This document shows positions 37,203 through 49,429 of a DNA stretch of 64,000 nucleotides, piece after piece. Source of the stretch: Panax quinquefolius (lineage: Eukaryota > Streptophyta > Magnoliopsida > Apiales > Araliaceae); the NCBI GenBank assembly GCA_020205615.1, contig CM035171.1:122826893-122890892 (forward strand), in the 5' to 3' direction. Each line of letters starts with the position of its first letter. Positions within the stretch are counted from its first letter, which is position 1. The notes below the pieces were generated by a model, which was not told where the DNA came from, made no database searches, and was given only the letters and a program-made list of their open reading frames with translations. A program made the position numbers and the translations under genes.

Positions 37203-40049
37203 CGTGACGCCCCAAAATAGGTATACATCACCCATTCTCGAGTCGCCAAATACATGGTATGTAAACAACTACATCTTTATTATTACAACAAGAAATCGTG
37301 AGTTTAAATACAAATATTATCTTCTGTACAATATTTATACTCAAATAAATCCTCATCACATTTATCGATACATTATTTTACAAAATGGTGAGGACTACTA
37401 AACAATCCTTTCTAAATCCTTCATTCCATACCCGACTGCATTTCGCTATATTCTCGCCTCCCCGAGAAGAAGAATGGAACAAAAGGAAAAGGTGAGCTCA
37501 ACTAGCTCAAGAAGAATATTATGACTAAGATAATATACAACAAATTATCGTTAGTCTTCAACAGGAAAAATTTAATAGAATACAATAGACAACAAGTTTC
37601 AGATCAATATTCGCAATGGAAATAATAATTCATAGAAGAGTTACGTAGAGAATGAAATCTACTATAATCTATGAATTTAATAAATTCATCATCAATATTT
37701 TATCCTCAGAACATCAATCAATATTCATCTCAAATCAAATATTCATCTTTGCACTACAGCCAAAGATATTCATCAATCTACCATGTTCATCTCAACACTG
37801 CTCATCTTTGCACTAAAGGCCAAAGATATTCATCACCATTATGTTCATCTCAACACTGCTCATCTTTGCACTAAAGGCCAAAGATATTCATCACCGGTCA
37901 TGTTCATTTAAACACTGCTTCATCTTTGCACTACAGTGCCAAAGATATTCATCACCTAATATGTTCATTTAAACACCGCTCATCTTTGCACTACAGCCAA
38001 AGATATTCTTCAAATCATTCATCTTTGCACTACGTGCCAAAGATATTCTTCAGAAATCATTCATTTTGCACCACAGTGCCAAAGATATTCTTCAAATCAT
38101 TCATCTTTTAAAAGATATTCAATAATATCATCATTTAAGACCGAGGATGATGAAAAATATTTTTAAAGAACGAATCCAAAGGAAACAAAATGACAAGGAT
38201 TAAGGATTAAGGATTCGTACTTTGTTTTATCCATGTCCAACAATACCTCAAAAATAATCATAGTGGTGTAAAATTCAAGAATGATCAAAACATGGATACA
38301 ATCAAAGCTAGTATCCAAAATAGATATTTTGGACTAAAAGAAAAAATTTCATTTTTGGTGAATAAAGGCCGATTCGTGAATAGTGTCAGATACGTGAATA
38401 GTGCCGATACGTGAATAAGAATCTCCGACACCAAAAGATAGAAATTTCCACAAAAAAACATATTCACGCTTTCACTTAATAGTACTCGTGAATAAGAACT
38501 CGTGAATAAGAACTCATGAATAAGTAACTCGTGAATAAGAACTCATGAATAGTAACCCCGATACATGAAAAAGTTCCAAATTTGATAAAAAGTACCAACC
38601 AATATTTCAAAGATAATGATATCAAGAAATAATATCATTTGAGAAAAAAAATAACATCCCTTACCTCAAAGAATCAAGATTTCTAAGGAAAGGCTCAAAG
38701 TGATGCCGAATGAAACTTGACCGAACAAAGAAAATCTCAAAGTATCTAAATACTCACAAAATACGCTCAATAATATAGAGAGAGAAGAAAACTTTGTTTC
38801 GGTGTGATTTTCAATTCTAACTTAGCCTCTCATTTATAGAAAATGTTAGCCCACCAAGCAGACTTCGACCAAGCACCGATGGCTTTACTCGCTACTATTG
38901 CCACCCACCACATTTGAAATAAAATTCAGCACATTTCTTCACCAACCACAAGTGGGGCCCACTCAATTCTAGAATTTTCCACCAAAATCAATTATAACCC
39001 TAATTTCCTAATCGTACACCTCTTAAAATTCATAACAAATCATTCGTGCATTTTAATTGGCTCAAAATTTGTGGACATATACTCAACTTATGTATGTATA
39101 ACATACCCAAAATTACTATTAATCCAACGGTTTGGATTAAAAATTATAATCCCCGCAATATATCACAAAACCCCTGATTTAATTTTTAATACCTCCAATC
39201 TGGTAAAATACTGATAAAACACCTCAACAATAATTTCTTCATTTATAACCACATAAATAAATCCATCATTTATATCCACATAAAATAAATATTTCTTTAT
39301 CATATGAATCAATAATTAATTATTCACAAATAATATTACGTAATCACAATTATGACAACCAGCCGCTCCTGTGAAAGAGGGGCTTTCCGATAAGGATTTC
39401 TCCTCATCGCGCAAATTAGGTGACCAAACCTCTCCTCGATGTAACTTTCTAGACATTGCCAATAATGCTATCTAATAATATTATTTAAATAATATGAATT
39501 ATTGATCCGATAATGGAGATAATGCGCAAAGGACAATTATCGAACAACAATAATATAAAATATCAACGCAAAGAATTATTGAATCAATAAAATAAAATAT
39601 TGAATAAGAATTCATCGTGAAAATTATTGAGTAGTGCCTTCACGTAAGGATCAATAATTCAACAATACAGGCAATACCGCAGCTACATCGCGGCAACCAC
39701 GCCAGACATCAGATTTTAACCACCGGTATTCCAACAAACCTTAATTCAGAATAACTACGCCGTTATTTTTAACCAACTTATATTTGTCGCTTTCTTCATC
39801 CAATCGCTTTCATATGGGGCCCACACATGGTCGCTACTGGCATTATTTAATATTCCCCGACAAGATTTAATATTCCACGACCAAACGAATATTCCCTAAT
39901 AAAAATGAATATTTTATAACCACTTGCTTATTTTGAAATATTTGCATATTTAACCCTTAACTATCCACATTAATCAAATCAACCCTTACTATTTCAAAAT
40001 AATAAATAAAGGAAATTCCTTTTATTTAAAAAAAATTTGGGGTCTTACA
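37203..40049 (-). repeat. 5' LTR of E1 (about 2847 bp)
   Basis: It ends GGGGTCTTACA on +. The start is CGTGACG where TGTGACG is expected, a one-base change. It carries a hairpin array (about 37720-38105) and short GTGAATA repeats (38355-38560). A TATA-like box (minus TATAAATG, 38831-38838) lies upstream of a leader resembling the other LTR copies. Confidence 0.85.
38831..38838 (-). promoter_or_regulatory. TATA-like box in the 5' LTR of E1
   Basis: TATAAATG on the minus strand, matching in position the TATAAATA of the other family D LTRs (for example 45915-45922). The last base differs. Confidence 0.5.
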
Positions 40050-41269
40050 AAGACTATTCACGATATCTGCACTATTCAATTAAAAATAAAAATTTTTCTT
40101 TTCGTCCAAAAATATCTATTCGGATACTAGCTTTGATTGTATCCATGTTTTGATCATTCTTGAATTTTACACCACTATGATTATTTTGAGGTATTTTTGG
40201 ATGTATAGATTAGAGTTATGAATTTTATGAGAAAAGACTATTTTAAAAGTAACTATTTATAACTCCTCATGTTTAACTCCAAAATTGATAAAATTTTTAT
40301 TGAGAGTACATCTATATATTATCGGTGTACTCGTGAATTTCGGAATTTTGGATAAAAGTACAATTTATGATAAATGTTTAAATATTCTATGGGTTTTGGC
40401 CATATATAAAAAATAGTAAATGAATTTTTAAAATTTCGAGAAAAATATATGTTCAATATGGGACTATTTTATGCTAAATCTCGTAAAAGAAATATTTTTA
40501 GAACTGATTTGGTATTTTTCATGAAAATGTTCTAGTTATGAGTAAATGAATTAAATATGTTATGTGAAATAAGAAAATTGGAAAATATGATTTATTGGCT
40601 TGAGAATCATATATGAGATATATATGCAGATTTTTATGAGGGTTTTGGTTAATGATGATGAAATCTTATGAGTTTGGCATTTTAGATGATTAAATGCATT
40701 AATTATTAAAGTGTAAATAATTGGATTAAATTATTTATAAGTTTGAGAAATGATTAAAATATTATTATAATATTAATAATATTAGAGATTTCTAAGTGAT
40801 TTATAACATTTGGATTAAGGTGTTATAAATATGGATATGAATTTTATTATGAAACTTTATCTTTTCGTGTCGAGAGGTTACTACGCACGATACTCGGGAC
40901 TACGTATTTAATACGGGTACTATTCACAACAAATTGGTTTCTTCTCCCACCAAATTATCGTTGATTTATGAATCTTACTCTTGAAATTAAAACCATGTTT
41001 TGATTATATTATTTTATATAACATTCTTATAACCCTAATGATGATATTTCTCTTTGACTTGAGTGTAAAGATGGGTAGATTATTGGTATGATCGTGACCA
41101 TAGGTTCTCTTTGCCAAGATGGTGCAAAAGTTGAATTGTTGATCGGTATGATCATGACCATTGAATTTACAATTGAATATTTTTAGCTTAAGTGCAAAGG
41201 TGAATCGATCAACACGGTATTATAATTATTGTTATATAACTTCCGAAATGATTATGATTTCGTTGATAT

Positions 41270-41846
41270 ATGAATATCTTTGGCTCGTTGTGCAAAGATG
41301 ACTGTTGTTGAATATCTTTAGCACAGAGTGCAAAGATGAATTATTGATGAATATCTTTGGCTCAGTAATGCAAAGATGACACATTTGTTGAATATCTTTG
41401 CTTTGTAGTGCAAAGATGAATTATTGATGAATATCTTTGGCTTGTAATGCAAAGACGACTGTTGTTGAATATCTTTAGCCAGAGAGTGCAAAGATGAATT
41501 ATTGATGAATATCTTTGGCTTGTAATGCAAAGATGACCATTGTTGAATATCTTTAGCCTGTAGTGCAAAGATGAATTATTGATGAATATCTTTGGCTCGT
41601 TGCAAAGATGACTGTTGTTGAATATCTTTAGCCTGTAGTGCAAAGATGAATTATTGATGAATATCTTTGGCTCGTAATGCAAAGATGACCTGTTGTTGAA
41701 TATCTTTAACCTGTAGTGCAAAGATGAATTATTGATGAATATCTTTGGCTCGTAATGCAAAGATGACCTGTTGTTGAATATCTTTAGCCTGTAGTGTAAA
41801 GATGAACTGTTGATGAATATCTTTGGCCCGTGGTGCAAAGATGAAT
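41270..41846 (+). repeat. Hairpin-unit tandem array, about 15 units of 39 bp
   Basis: Units contain ATCTTTG, a short loop, then CAAAGAT, so each can fold on itself. Two unit types alternate: ATCTTTGGCTCGTAATGC... and ATCTTTAGCCTGTAGTGC..., giving a two-unit period of about 78 bp. Shorter versions of the array occur in every family D LTR here: 24905-25095, 30130-30525, 37720-38105, 46620-46930 and 54105-54430. Confidence 0.88.
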
Positions 41847-44800
41847 TTATTAGTATGATTATGAACAGGAACTGTGATTTGGTATAACCATGATATTTGA
41901 TGTTTCAGGTAAAGACAGGTGATGAAAATTATCTTCGCCCGTGATGAGAAGAGGAATTTAGAATCACAATTATGATTATGAAGTTATTCATATGATTGTG
42001 GAAAGGAACTGCTGATTGATGTTACAGGATAAAATATTGTTGGTGGACTTTTTAACGCGGAGGAGAAGACAATAGACTTTATAGTCTATTTGACTCTTTT
42101 AATGGATTGCTCGTTCCGCTACAACTATGGTTGAAAAGTTTTATCATCTACCATATGTTCTAAATCTCTGATTCATTACTGATGAAGACTATTGATAATT
42201 TATTTATCTTTAGTCATAATATTCTTTATCGAGCTAGTTGTGCTCACCCTTTTGTTTCACAATTCCTTTCGTGTAATAAAAGTGTAAATTTTTGGTTGAA
42301 ATGGGGATAACAAGGAATAGAATCGGTGGTCTATAGTTGTTGAGGTTCTCCTAAAGAGGTGAGCGCGAACCCAACTTTGGAAGGGTGTTTTGTCACTATC
42401 ATACAAGATGTCTAATGACATACAAACTCGTGTTATCATAAGACATGGTTGTGCTCATCCACTTGCTGACGAGTATATTTACAAGCACTACCTATATAAT
42501 CTTGGTGTTTGTTTGGAGTATAATACCCAATTAGAGATGTGGAGATAATGATATGTCAAGAGAAGACTCACCATTGGGAAGAATACGATAGTAATCTTCT
42601 CGCTTTTCTTTGGGGTCTATTGGGTCAACCAAGGATAATTGCAATGGCCATATGATATCTACCATAACCTAAAAGCATGGCCTCCCATATACGAAGGTTT
42701 CCTTGAGCACTTCCCAAAGATTCTAATTTCTAAAACAGCTTTTGACTATACCTTTATGTAAGGTGTCATTGTGACGTCTACGCTTGGTATATATTTGTAT
42801 CCAAACTCACAAAGATATGTGTTGTTGTATTTTGCACGACAATTGTTGTAATAAAGTTGTAGTTATTTTTCGTACCATATATTTGGCGACTCATAATGGG
42901 TTGGATGGAATGTACCTATTTTGGGGTCGTTACACATACCCTATACATAACTCAGATACGCCAGATACCCTATACTTGGTGAAATCCTTATATTATTCCA
43001 TTCTTATTTATTCTGGTTGAATAACTCAGATACACGGAATCCCCTATACTTGGTGATCTTCTTCCGTTATTCCATTCTTTATTATTCTCATTGAATATCC
43101 TCGTGCGTGTGTTTTACACCCACCGGTTCCATTGTTTATTATTCCGCATTTATTATTTTGTTGGAATATCCTCGTCAGTGTTTTACAATCGACCGGTTCC
43201 AATGTTTATTATTATTCAAAGATTTATTATTCTGGTTGATCATCCCGCTTGGCAGAATTTCACCGACCGGTTCCGTTATTATTATTCTCGTTGAATAACC
43301 TCGCCTACGCCAAGCACCGCATGCACGGTGATTTCATTTGTTATTCCATTCTTTATTATACCAAATAAGTTAAAACTTTGACTTCTATACTCCATGAAAT
43401 TAGTAGAATATTCTTGATATTTCAAGCGTTTCATCCAAAGATCTTTCATGGAAATATTCTTCCGATCATTCTTGAATTTTACTCTACAAAACAAAGATCT
43501 TGTTGACAATTTGACGTTACTAATTCTCGGATAAAATAATTCTTGAACTTGTTTTATTGAATTATTATGTCATTGTCATCATCCTCATGTTATAATATGT
43601 TTTCTTTGGCTTACGTGCATAGATGAACTTAGTATGATTACGACTGGATCATTCTTTATAATAATCACGGCTTGTTATAAATGATGTGATAAAAGTCCTC
43701 AAAGGACTCAGTAATGCAAAGTTGATGGATAGTTTTTGGTATGATTATGACCAGGGGTGATTCGCTATAGTCATGACCATTAATAATTTGATAAAAATCC
43801 TTGACCGTGGTACAGGATGATTAGATATTATGGTTTATTCATTAAACCGAGTCTTAGTGATAAAAATTTATGAAAACCTTTTAAAACCTAAAAGATAGTA
43901 GATTTTATTTTCTACTTGACTCTTTTAATGGATCGCATATTCCGCAGATTAAACCGGTTGTCTATTGTATTTTATCGGTTTAACATTTATTGAAGGCTAA
44001 TGATAATTTATTCTCGCATTATCTTAGTCATAATATTTCTTCTTTGGCTAGTTGAGCTCACCCTTTCTTTCACTGTTCTCTTCAGGAAATGAGAATATAG
44101 CTGGGACGAGTTGGGGAAACGAGTGATGGTCCTGAAGATAGCATTAGTAGTCCTCACTATTCTGCGAAATAGTGTGATAATAATGAGGACTCCTTGAGTA
44201 TGGATATTGTCTAAATGACAATATTCCTATTAGAACTCTCGGTTTATGTATTGTCGTATGTTACACACGATGTATAATTAAGTTTGTATTTGAATTTATG
44301 TACCATGTATGAAGTACTACCCAGACCCGATACCTAATTTTAGGGGCGCCACGATACCTAGATATACTTGGGTGGATGTGCGCCTTTATGATAACACGAG
44401 GTTGTATGTCATTCATCTTGTATGATATACAAATTTCCAAAGTTGGGTTCACCTGGATTTCGTTCACCAAAATTAAATATCCCACCCTTAACTTTAACCT
44501 TTATCAATTTAACCATTTACTAAATAGAATAATTATAAGAAAATTGAATACTTTCATTTCATAAAATTAAGGTCTCACAATCGCTCTGAAAATTCTATTA
44601 ATGAAAGGGGGTTTGATTGTTGTGCTAGTTAGAGAAATTCTTATCGAAAAACACCATATTTCTTGGGAATATGGTTGTCAATATATTTGAATCTATAATA
44701 TCAATAGTGTAAGACCCCTCAAATTTTTTAAATAAAAAGGAATTTCCTTTATTTATTATTTTGAAATAGTAAGGGTTGATTTGATTAATGTGGATAGTTA

Positions 44801-45914
44801 AGGGTTAAATACGCAAATATTTCAAAATAAGCAAGTGGTTATAAAATATTCATTTTGTTTTGGAATATTCGTTTGTCGTGGAATATTCGCATCGCTTTGA
44901 ATATTCGTATTTACTGCAAACAGCCCATGTGTGGGCCCCATAACGGAAAGCGATTGATGAAGAAAACGACAAATATAAGTTGGTTAAAATAACTACAGAG
45001 TTGTTACCAAGTAAGATCATTGAATACCCGTGGTTAAAATACAAGAATACGCTGCGGTCGCACAAAGAAGACACCCAGATTGCGCATGTATTGTTGAATT
45101 ATCGATCCTTACGTAAGAAGGCACTACTCAATAATTTTCACAAGAGTTATCGCTCAATATTTTATTTTATCGATTCAATAATTGTCATTGCTTGATATTT
45201 TATATTATCATTGTTCAATAATTGTCACCGCATTATTATCTCCATTATCGATCAATAATTCATATTATTTGAATAATATTATTAGATAGCATTATTGGCA
45301 ATGTCTAGAAAGTTCTCACAAGGAGAGGTTTGGTCACCTAATCATACGCTACCAAGAAGGAGAAATCCTTATCTGAAAGCCCCTCTTCCTCGAACTACCG
45401 TCATTATAATCAGGATTCTCAGAATATTATTTGTGAATAATTAATTATTGATTCATATGATAAAGAAATATTTATTTTATGTGGATATAAATGATGGATT
45501 TATTTATGTGGTTATAAATGAAGAAATTATTGTTGAGGTGTTTTATCAAGATTTTACCGATCGAGGTATTAAAATTAAATCGTGGGTTTTGAGATATATC
45601 ATGGGGGTTATAATTTTTAATCCGACCGCTGATTGTGGTAATTTTTGGGTATGTTATACATACATAAGTTGAGTATATGTCCACAAATTTTGAACCGTTA
45701 AAAATGCACGAATGATTTGTTATGAATTTTAAGAGGTGTCTGATTCTAAATTAGGTTATAATTGATTTTGGTGGAAAATTCTAGAATTGAGTGGGCCCCA
45801 CTTGTGGTTGGTGAAGAAATGTGCTGAATTTTATTTCAAATGTGGTGGGTGGCAATAGTAGCGTGTAAAGCCATCAAAGCAGTGTCAAGTCCGCCTTTAC
45901 GGCTAACATTTTCC

Positions 45915-45922
45915 TATAAATA
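45915..45922 (+). promoter_or_regulatory. TATA box in the 5' LTR of E2
   Basis: TATAAATA lies within CCTATAAATAGAGGG, a motif kept in the other family D LTRs (for example 53403-53410). Transcription of the element would start about 30 bases downstream. Confidence 0.6.
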
Positions 45923-46197
45923 GAGGGCTAAGTTAGAATTGAAAATCACACCGTAAACAAAGTTTTCTCTTTCTCTCTATATTATCGAGCGATTTTTGTG
46001 AGTATTTAGTATTTAGATACTTGAGAGTTGTTGCTCAAGATAAGTTTCATTCAAAGATCACTTCCGACCTTTCCTTCCGGCAATCGATTCTTCGAGGTAA
46101 GGATATTATTTTTTTTCAGAATGATATTATTTCTTCAATATCATTACGCCAAATGTCGATCCGAAGTTTTTATCAAATTTGGAACTTTTTCATTCTG

Positions 46198-46280
46198 GGT
46201 TACTATTCATGAGTTACTATTCACGAAGTTACTATTCATGAGTTACTATTCACGAAGTTACTATTCACGAGTACTATTCA
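46198..46280 (+). repeat. GAGTTACTATTCACGA short tandem array
   Basis: Units of about 16-17 bp alternate between CATGA and CACGA endings. The same array occurs at 29457-29540 and 53680-53765 (+), and as its reverse complement in the minus-oriented LTRs near 25.3-25.5, 30.8-31.0 and 38.4-38.6 kb. Confidence 0.8.
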
Positions 46281-47461
46281 TGAAGCGTGAAAATGTTTTT
46301 TTTTGGAATTTCTATCTTTTGCGTCTGAGTTACTATTCACGATACTAAGACTATTCACGATACTACAAGACTATTCACGATACTTAGACTATTCAATCGA
46401 AAAATAAAATTTCTTCTTTTCGTCCAAAATATCTATTCGGATACTAGCTTTGATCAGATCCATGTTTTGATCATTCTCAATTTTACACCACTACGATTAT
46501 TTTTGAGGTATTGTTGACATGGATAAAACAAAGTACTAATCCTTAATCCTTAATCCTTGTCATTTTGTTTCACCGATTCGCTTCTTTAAAATATTTTTCA
46601 TCATCCTCGCCTTAAATGATGATATTATTGAATATCTTCGCCCTGAAGGCAAAGATGAATGATTTCAAGAATATCTTTGGCCAAAAAGATGAATGATTTC
46701 TCAAGAATATCTTTGGCCAGAAGTAAAGATGAACAGTGTTTAAATGAATACGACCGATCGATGAATATCTTTGGCCCAGAGTGCAAAGATGAACAGTGTT
46801 TAAATGAATACGACCGATCGATGAATATCTTTGGCCTTTAGTGCAAAGATGAATATTTGATTCGAGATGATGAATATCTTTGATTGAACAGTGTTGTTAC
46901 AGTAGTGCAAAGATGAATATTTGATTTGATGAATATCGATTGATGTTACAGGATAAAATATTGATGATGGACCGTTAAATTCATAGATTATAGTAGATTT
47001 CATTCTCTACGTAACTCTTCTATGAATTATTATTTCACCGCTAATATTGATCCAAACTTGTTGTCTATCAGATTCTATTAAATTTTTCCTCGTCAAGACT
47101 AACGATAATTTGTCAGATATTATCTTAGTCATAATATTCTTTATCGAGCTAGTTGAGCTCACCCTTTTCCTTTTTGTTCCATTCTTCTCGTGAGGCGAGA
47201 ATATAATGCGAGTACGTACGAGCCTGGGTATGGAATGAAGGTTTTAGAAAGGATTGTTTAGTAGTCCTCACCATTTTTGTAAAATAATGTATCAATAAAT
47301 GTGATGAGGATTTATTTGAGTATAAATATTGTCTAGTAAGATAATATTTGTATTTAAACTCACGCTTTCATCGTTGTAATAATAAAGTTGTAGTTGCTTT
47401 CACACTCATGTATTTGGCAACTCGTAATGGGTGATGTATACCTATTTTGGGGGCGCCACAA

Positions 47462-47473
47462 TGGTATCGTAGC
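47462..47473 (+). promoter_or_regulatory. Degraded primer-binding site of E2
   Basis: TGGTATCGTAGC, two changes from the tRNA-iMet complement, placed directly after the 5' LTR. Confidence 0.7.
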
Positions 47474-47638
47474 TAGGATATGATCTCCATGAGATCGGGA
47501 ATAGAACTAGAGGGGAGAGACGAGTAAATCCTTCGCTAGGTGTCCTACCTAAGCTTATTTGTTAGTCGGTCAAGATATAGGATATTATGTGATATATCGA
47601 TTTCTTAATTAACCCTTGTTTTATGACAAGATTTGAGA

Positions 47639-48560
47639 ATGTCGACCGAGAATATTAACAAAGGAGTAAATGAGACCGTGGAGATGCCTCAGATTTACCC
47701 AACGAGGAGAACGGCAACAGTCGGGCAATGTTCCTCCCGCGAACAACACCACGGAGCGTATGATGAACGAGGGATGTTTAGAAGTTTTTCAGCTCATGCA
47801 AAAAATCGCATTTAGGAGACTCGTGTTCAAAATACAGAGGAAATGATAGCAATTCACCAAGTTGTCACAAATGCAAGCGCTTCAAAGAGTCGGGACCACC
47901 AGACTTTAAGGGAAAGCCGATCCGATCACGGCGGAAACACGGGTCAAACAAATTACCAAGATATTCGATGTCTGGGATGCACGGAGAACAGAAGGTTCCA
48001 TTCGCCACCTTTATGTTCCGTGGCGAAGGCAGACCATCGGTGGGAGTCTGAAGCACTCTCCATCCCACCAAGACACTCAAGATGTCTCGGGAGACGCTTT
48101 CAGAGACTATTTAATGACAAATACTTTCCCGAAAGTGTTCATTATACGAAGGAAGTGGAGTTCATCGATTAGAGCAAAACAAATACGACGGTGTCTCAAA
48201 GACGAGGCAAAGTTTGCAGAGTTATCCAGTGTTTGCAGACCTCATTTGGTGGAGAATGAGGAACGATGACGCGATGTTTCTTAGAGGTTTGAAACCCTAA
48301 GATACGCCAAGATCTCATTTCTCATAAACTTTCTTTATTCAGATGTTGTAAATGTGGCTCAATTATTAGAGCGAGATAACGAGTACGGCCAACCGAGGGA
48401 CCATAACCGTGATCGCACTCGTAGATAAAGCAACAATGTATCAATGATAACTCATGAGAAAGAAATGACGGATGACAAATGGTAACCACTCCGTGGTAAT
48501 CATGGTCATGAAAAATGTAAGAAGCGAGTCGAGGAGATTTTAAAAAGAGGAGATTTAACA
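47639..48560 (+). pseudogene. E2 gag, broken
   Basis: The likely gag start is ATG at 47639 (MSTENINKG), but the frame stops at 47815. A second open piece (47843-48172) ends in the capsid signature FQRLFNDKYFPESV..TKEVEFI. Downstream sequence matches E1 gag at the DNA level but is frameshifted. Confidence 0.75.
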
Positions 48561-48599
48561 ACGACTATGTGAAGACGACAAAGGTTTAAAGAATCGGTT

Positions 48600-49130
48600 C
48601 TAAGGGAGGAGAACGACCACCCCATATATGCTACAAATGCGAAAAAGAGGGACATATCACCAAACCGCCCACAACAGCTTCAAGGTATGCTATAGTTGTG
48701 GAAAGGAAGGACATATCGCCGAGATCAGACGCAGAGCGAAAACCTAGTTCAATGGGGACTTGACTCAAAAGATCGTCCCGTAAAAAAGTCAAAGTCAACG
48801 ATTCCGGAAGAGCGCTTTGTCAGGATCGGTCATAATGCGAGAACCCAAACGAGGTGATCACGGTAAGCTATTTATAAATTCTCAAGAAGTTTATACCTTA
48901 CTTGATACCGGTGCTACCCATTCATTTATCTCTCCCGCATGTGCTCAACGCTTAAACTCGACCGAGAAATTAGACTTTCGACCTATCTCGGAAACTCCGC
49001 TAGAGAAACTTTCATCACATCCACCGCTTATAAATCTTGTTTGATTCAAGTCAGGCACCATCACCTTACCGCTGACCTTATCTCTTTAAAGATACTTGCT
49101 TTTGATGTGATTTTAGGGATCGATCGTTAA
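48600..49130 (+). pseudogene. E2 zinc knuckles and protease region
   Basis: The first knuckle is CYKCEKEGHIT (48628-48660) and the second is CYSCGKEGHIAE (about 48688-48725). Both lack the final Cys in the present frame. The protease piece is open at 48817-49044 with YTLLDTGATHSFIS, which keeps the DTG active-site triad that E1 has lost. Confidence 0.78.
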
Positions 49131-49429
49131 CTACTCATCATGCCAAAATTGATTGTTTTCGTAAGGTCATTAGTTTTCATATTCCTAACCAACCCGCTTG
49201 TATTTAATTCAAGCAACTAAACCATTAAAATCAATCACTATCATATCTAATCATAAAGCTATTCGCTTATCAAAAACGGATGTCAAGCTTTCTTAGCCCA
49301 TGTTATGGATTTGAATAAAGACACGCCAAATTTGAATAATATTCCCGTTGTTATCGACTTTCCCGACGATTTCAAAGAACTTCCCTTGCCTACCCCGTAA
49401 CGTGAAGTTGAATTCTTTATTGATCTTGA

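Larger units (their letters stand above)
29610..40049 (-). mobile_element. Ty3/gypsy chromovirus 'E1' with both LTRs
   Basis: LTR 29610-32469, internal 32470-37202, LTR 37203-40049. AAGACT stands directly outside each end (29604-29609 and 40050-40055), a target-site duplication. The internal order on the minus strand is primer site, gag, zinc knuckles, protease, RT, RNase H, integrase, chromodomain-like tail, polypurine tract, which is the Ty3/gypsy order. Long LTRs starting TGTAAGACCC and the tail E.EMKARYPHL point to the Tekay/Del chromovirus group. All coding parts are broken by frameshifts, so this copy cannot encode an intact polyprotein as assembled. Confidence 0.88.
28511..42934 (+). 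mobile_element. Family D LTR fragment 'Q', split by element E1
   Basis: 28511-29609 and 40050-42934 together read like the second half of the D-family LTR in plus orientation, ending TTTTGGGGTCGTTACA. E1 separates the two parts, and AAGACT flanks the break on both sides. The right part holds the largest hairpin array (41270-41846) and, at about 42362-42775, an embedded plus-strand fragment of the G LTR. The first part of this LTR is missing where it abuts family H. Confidence 0.55.
23956..44354 (+). mobile_element. Family H LTR block inside the right LTR of G
   Basis: The left piece (23956-24371 plus 27155-28510) starts TGTGAGACCCC and is the reverse complement of the solo LTR H, as far as about base 1770 of that LTR. 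The right piece (42935-44354) covers roughly the last 1.4 kb and ends AGGGGCGCCAC. The two overlap in content by about 0.65 kb (27.85-28.51 kb matches 42.96-43.59 kb), so they are not one simply split LTR. They could be the 5' and 3' LTRs of an H element whose interior was lost or replaced. G sequence resumes right after the block. Confidence 0.5.
19922..44579 (-). mobile_element. Non-autonomous LTR element 'G', split by nested insertions
   Basis: Left LTR: 19922-20307 plus 22805-23150. Internal region: 23151-23485. Right LTR: 23486-23955 plus about 44355-44579. In its own (minus) direction each LTR starts TGT(T/G)AGACC and ends GGGGGCGTCACA, about 0.7 kb long. The internal region is only 335 bases. 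It has a 12-base primer-binding site next to the 5' LTR, a purine-rich AAGGAGGGC tract next to the 3' LTR, and no open frame. It must have relied on proteins from another element, and the shared termini and primer site point to the gag-pol family in this window. Confidence 0.65.
44708..47460 (+). repeat. 5' LTR of E2 (2753 bp)
   Basis: It starts TGTAAGACCCC and ends TTTTGGGGGCGCCACA. Within it are a TATA box (45915-45922), a GAGTTACTATTCACGA array (about 46198-46280) and a hairpin array (46620-46930). Confidence 0.88.

Noticed and set aside
41362..41838. 158-codon repetitive open frame on the minus strand (KIFINNSSLHY-type repeats)
   Set aside because: It is a translation of the 39-bp hairpin array; a repeat length divisible by three keeps the frame open. 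It is not a protein gene.
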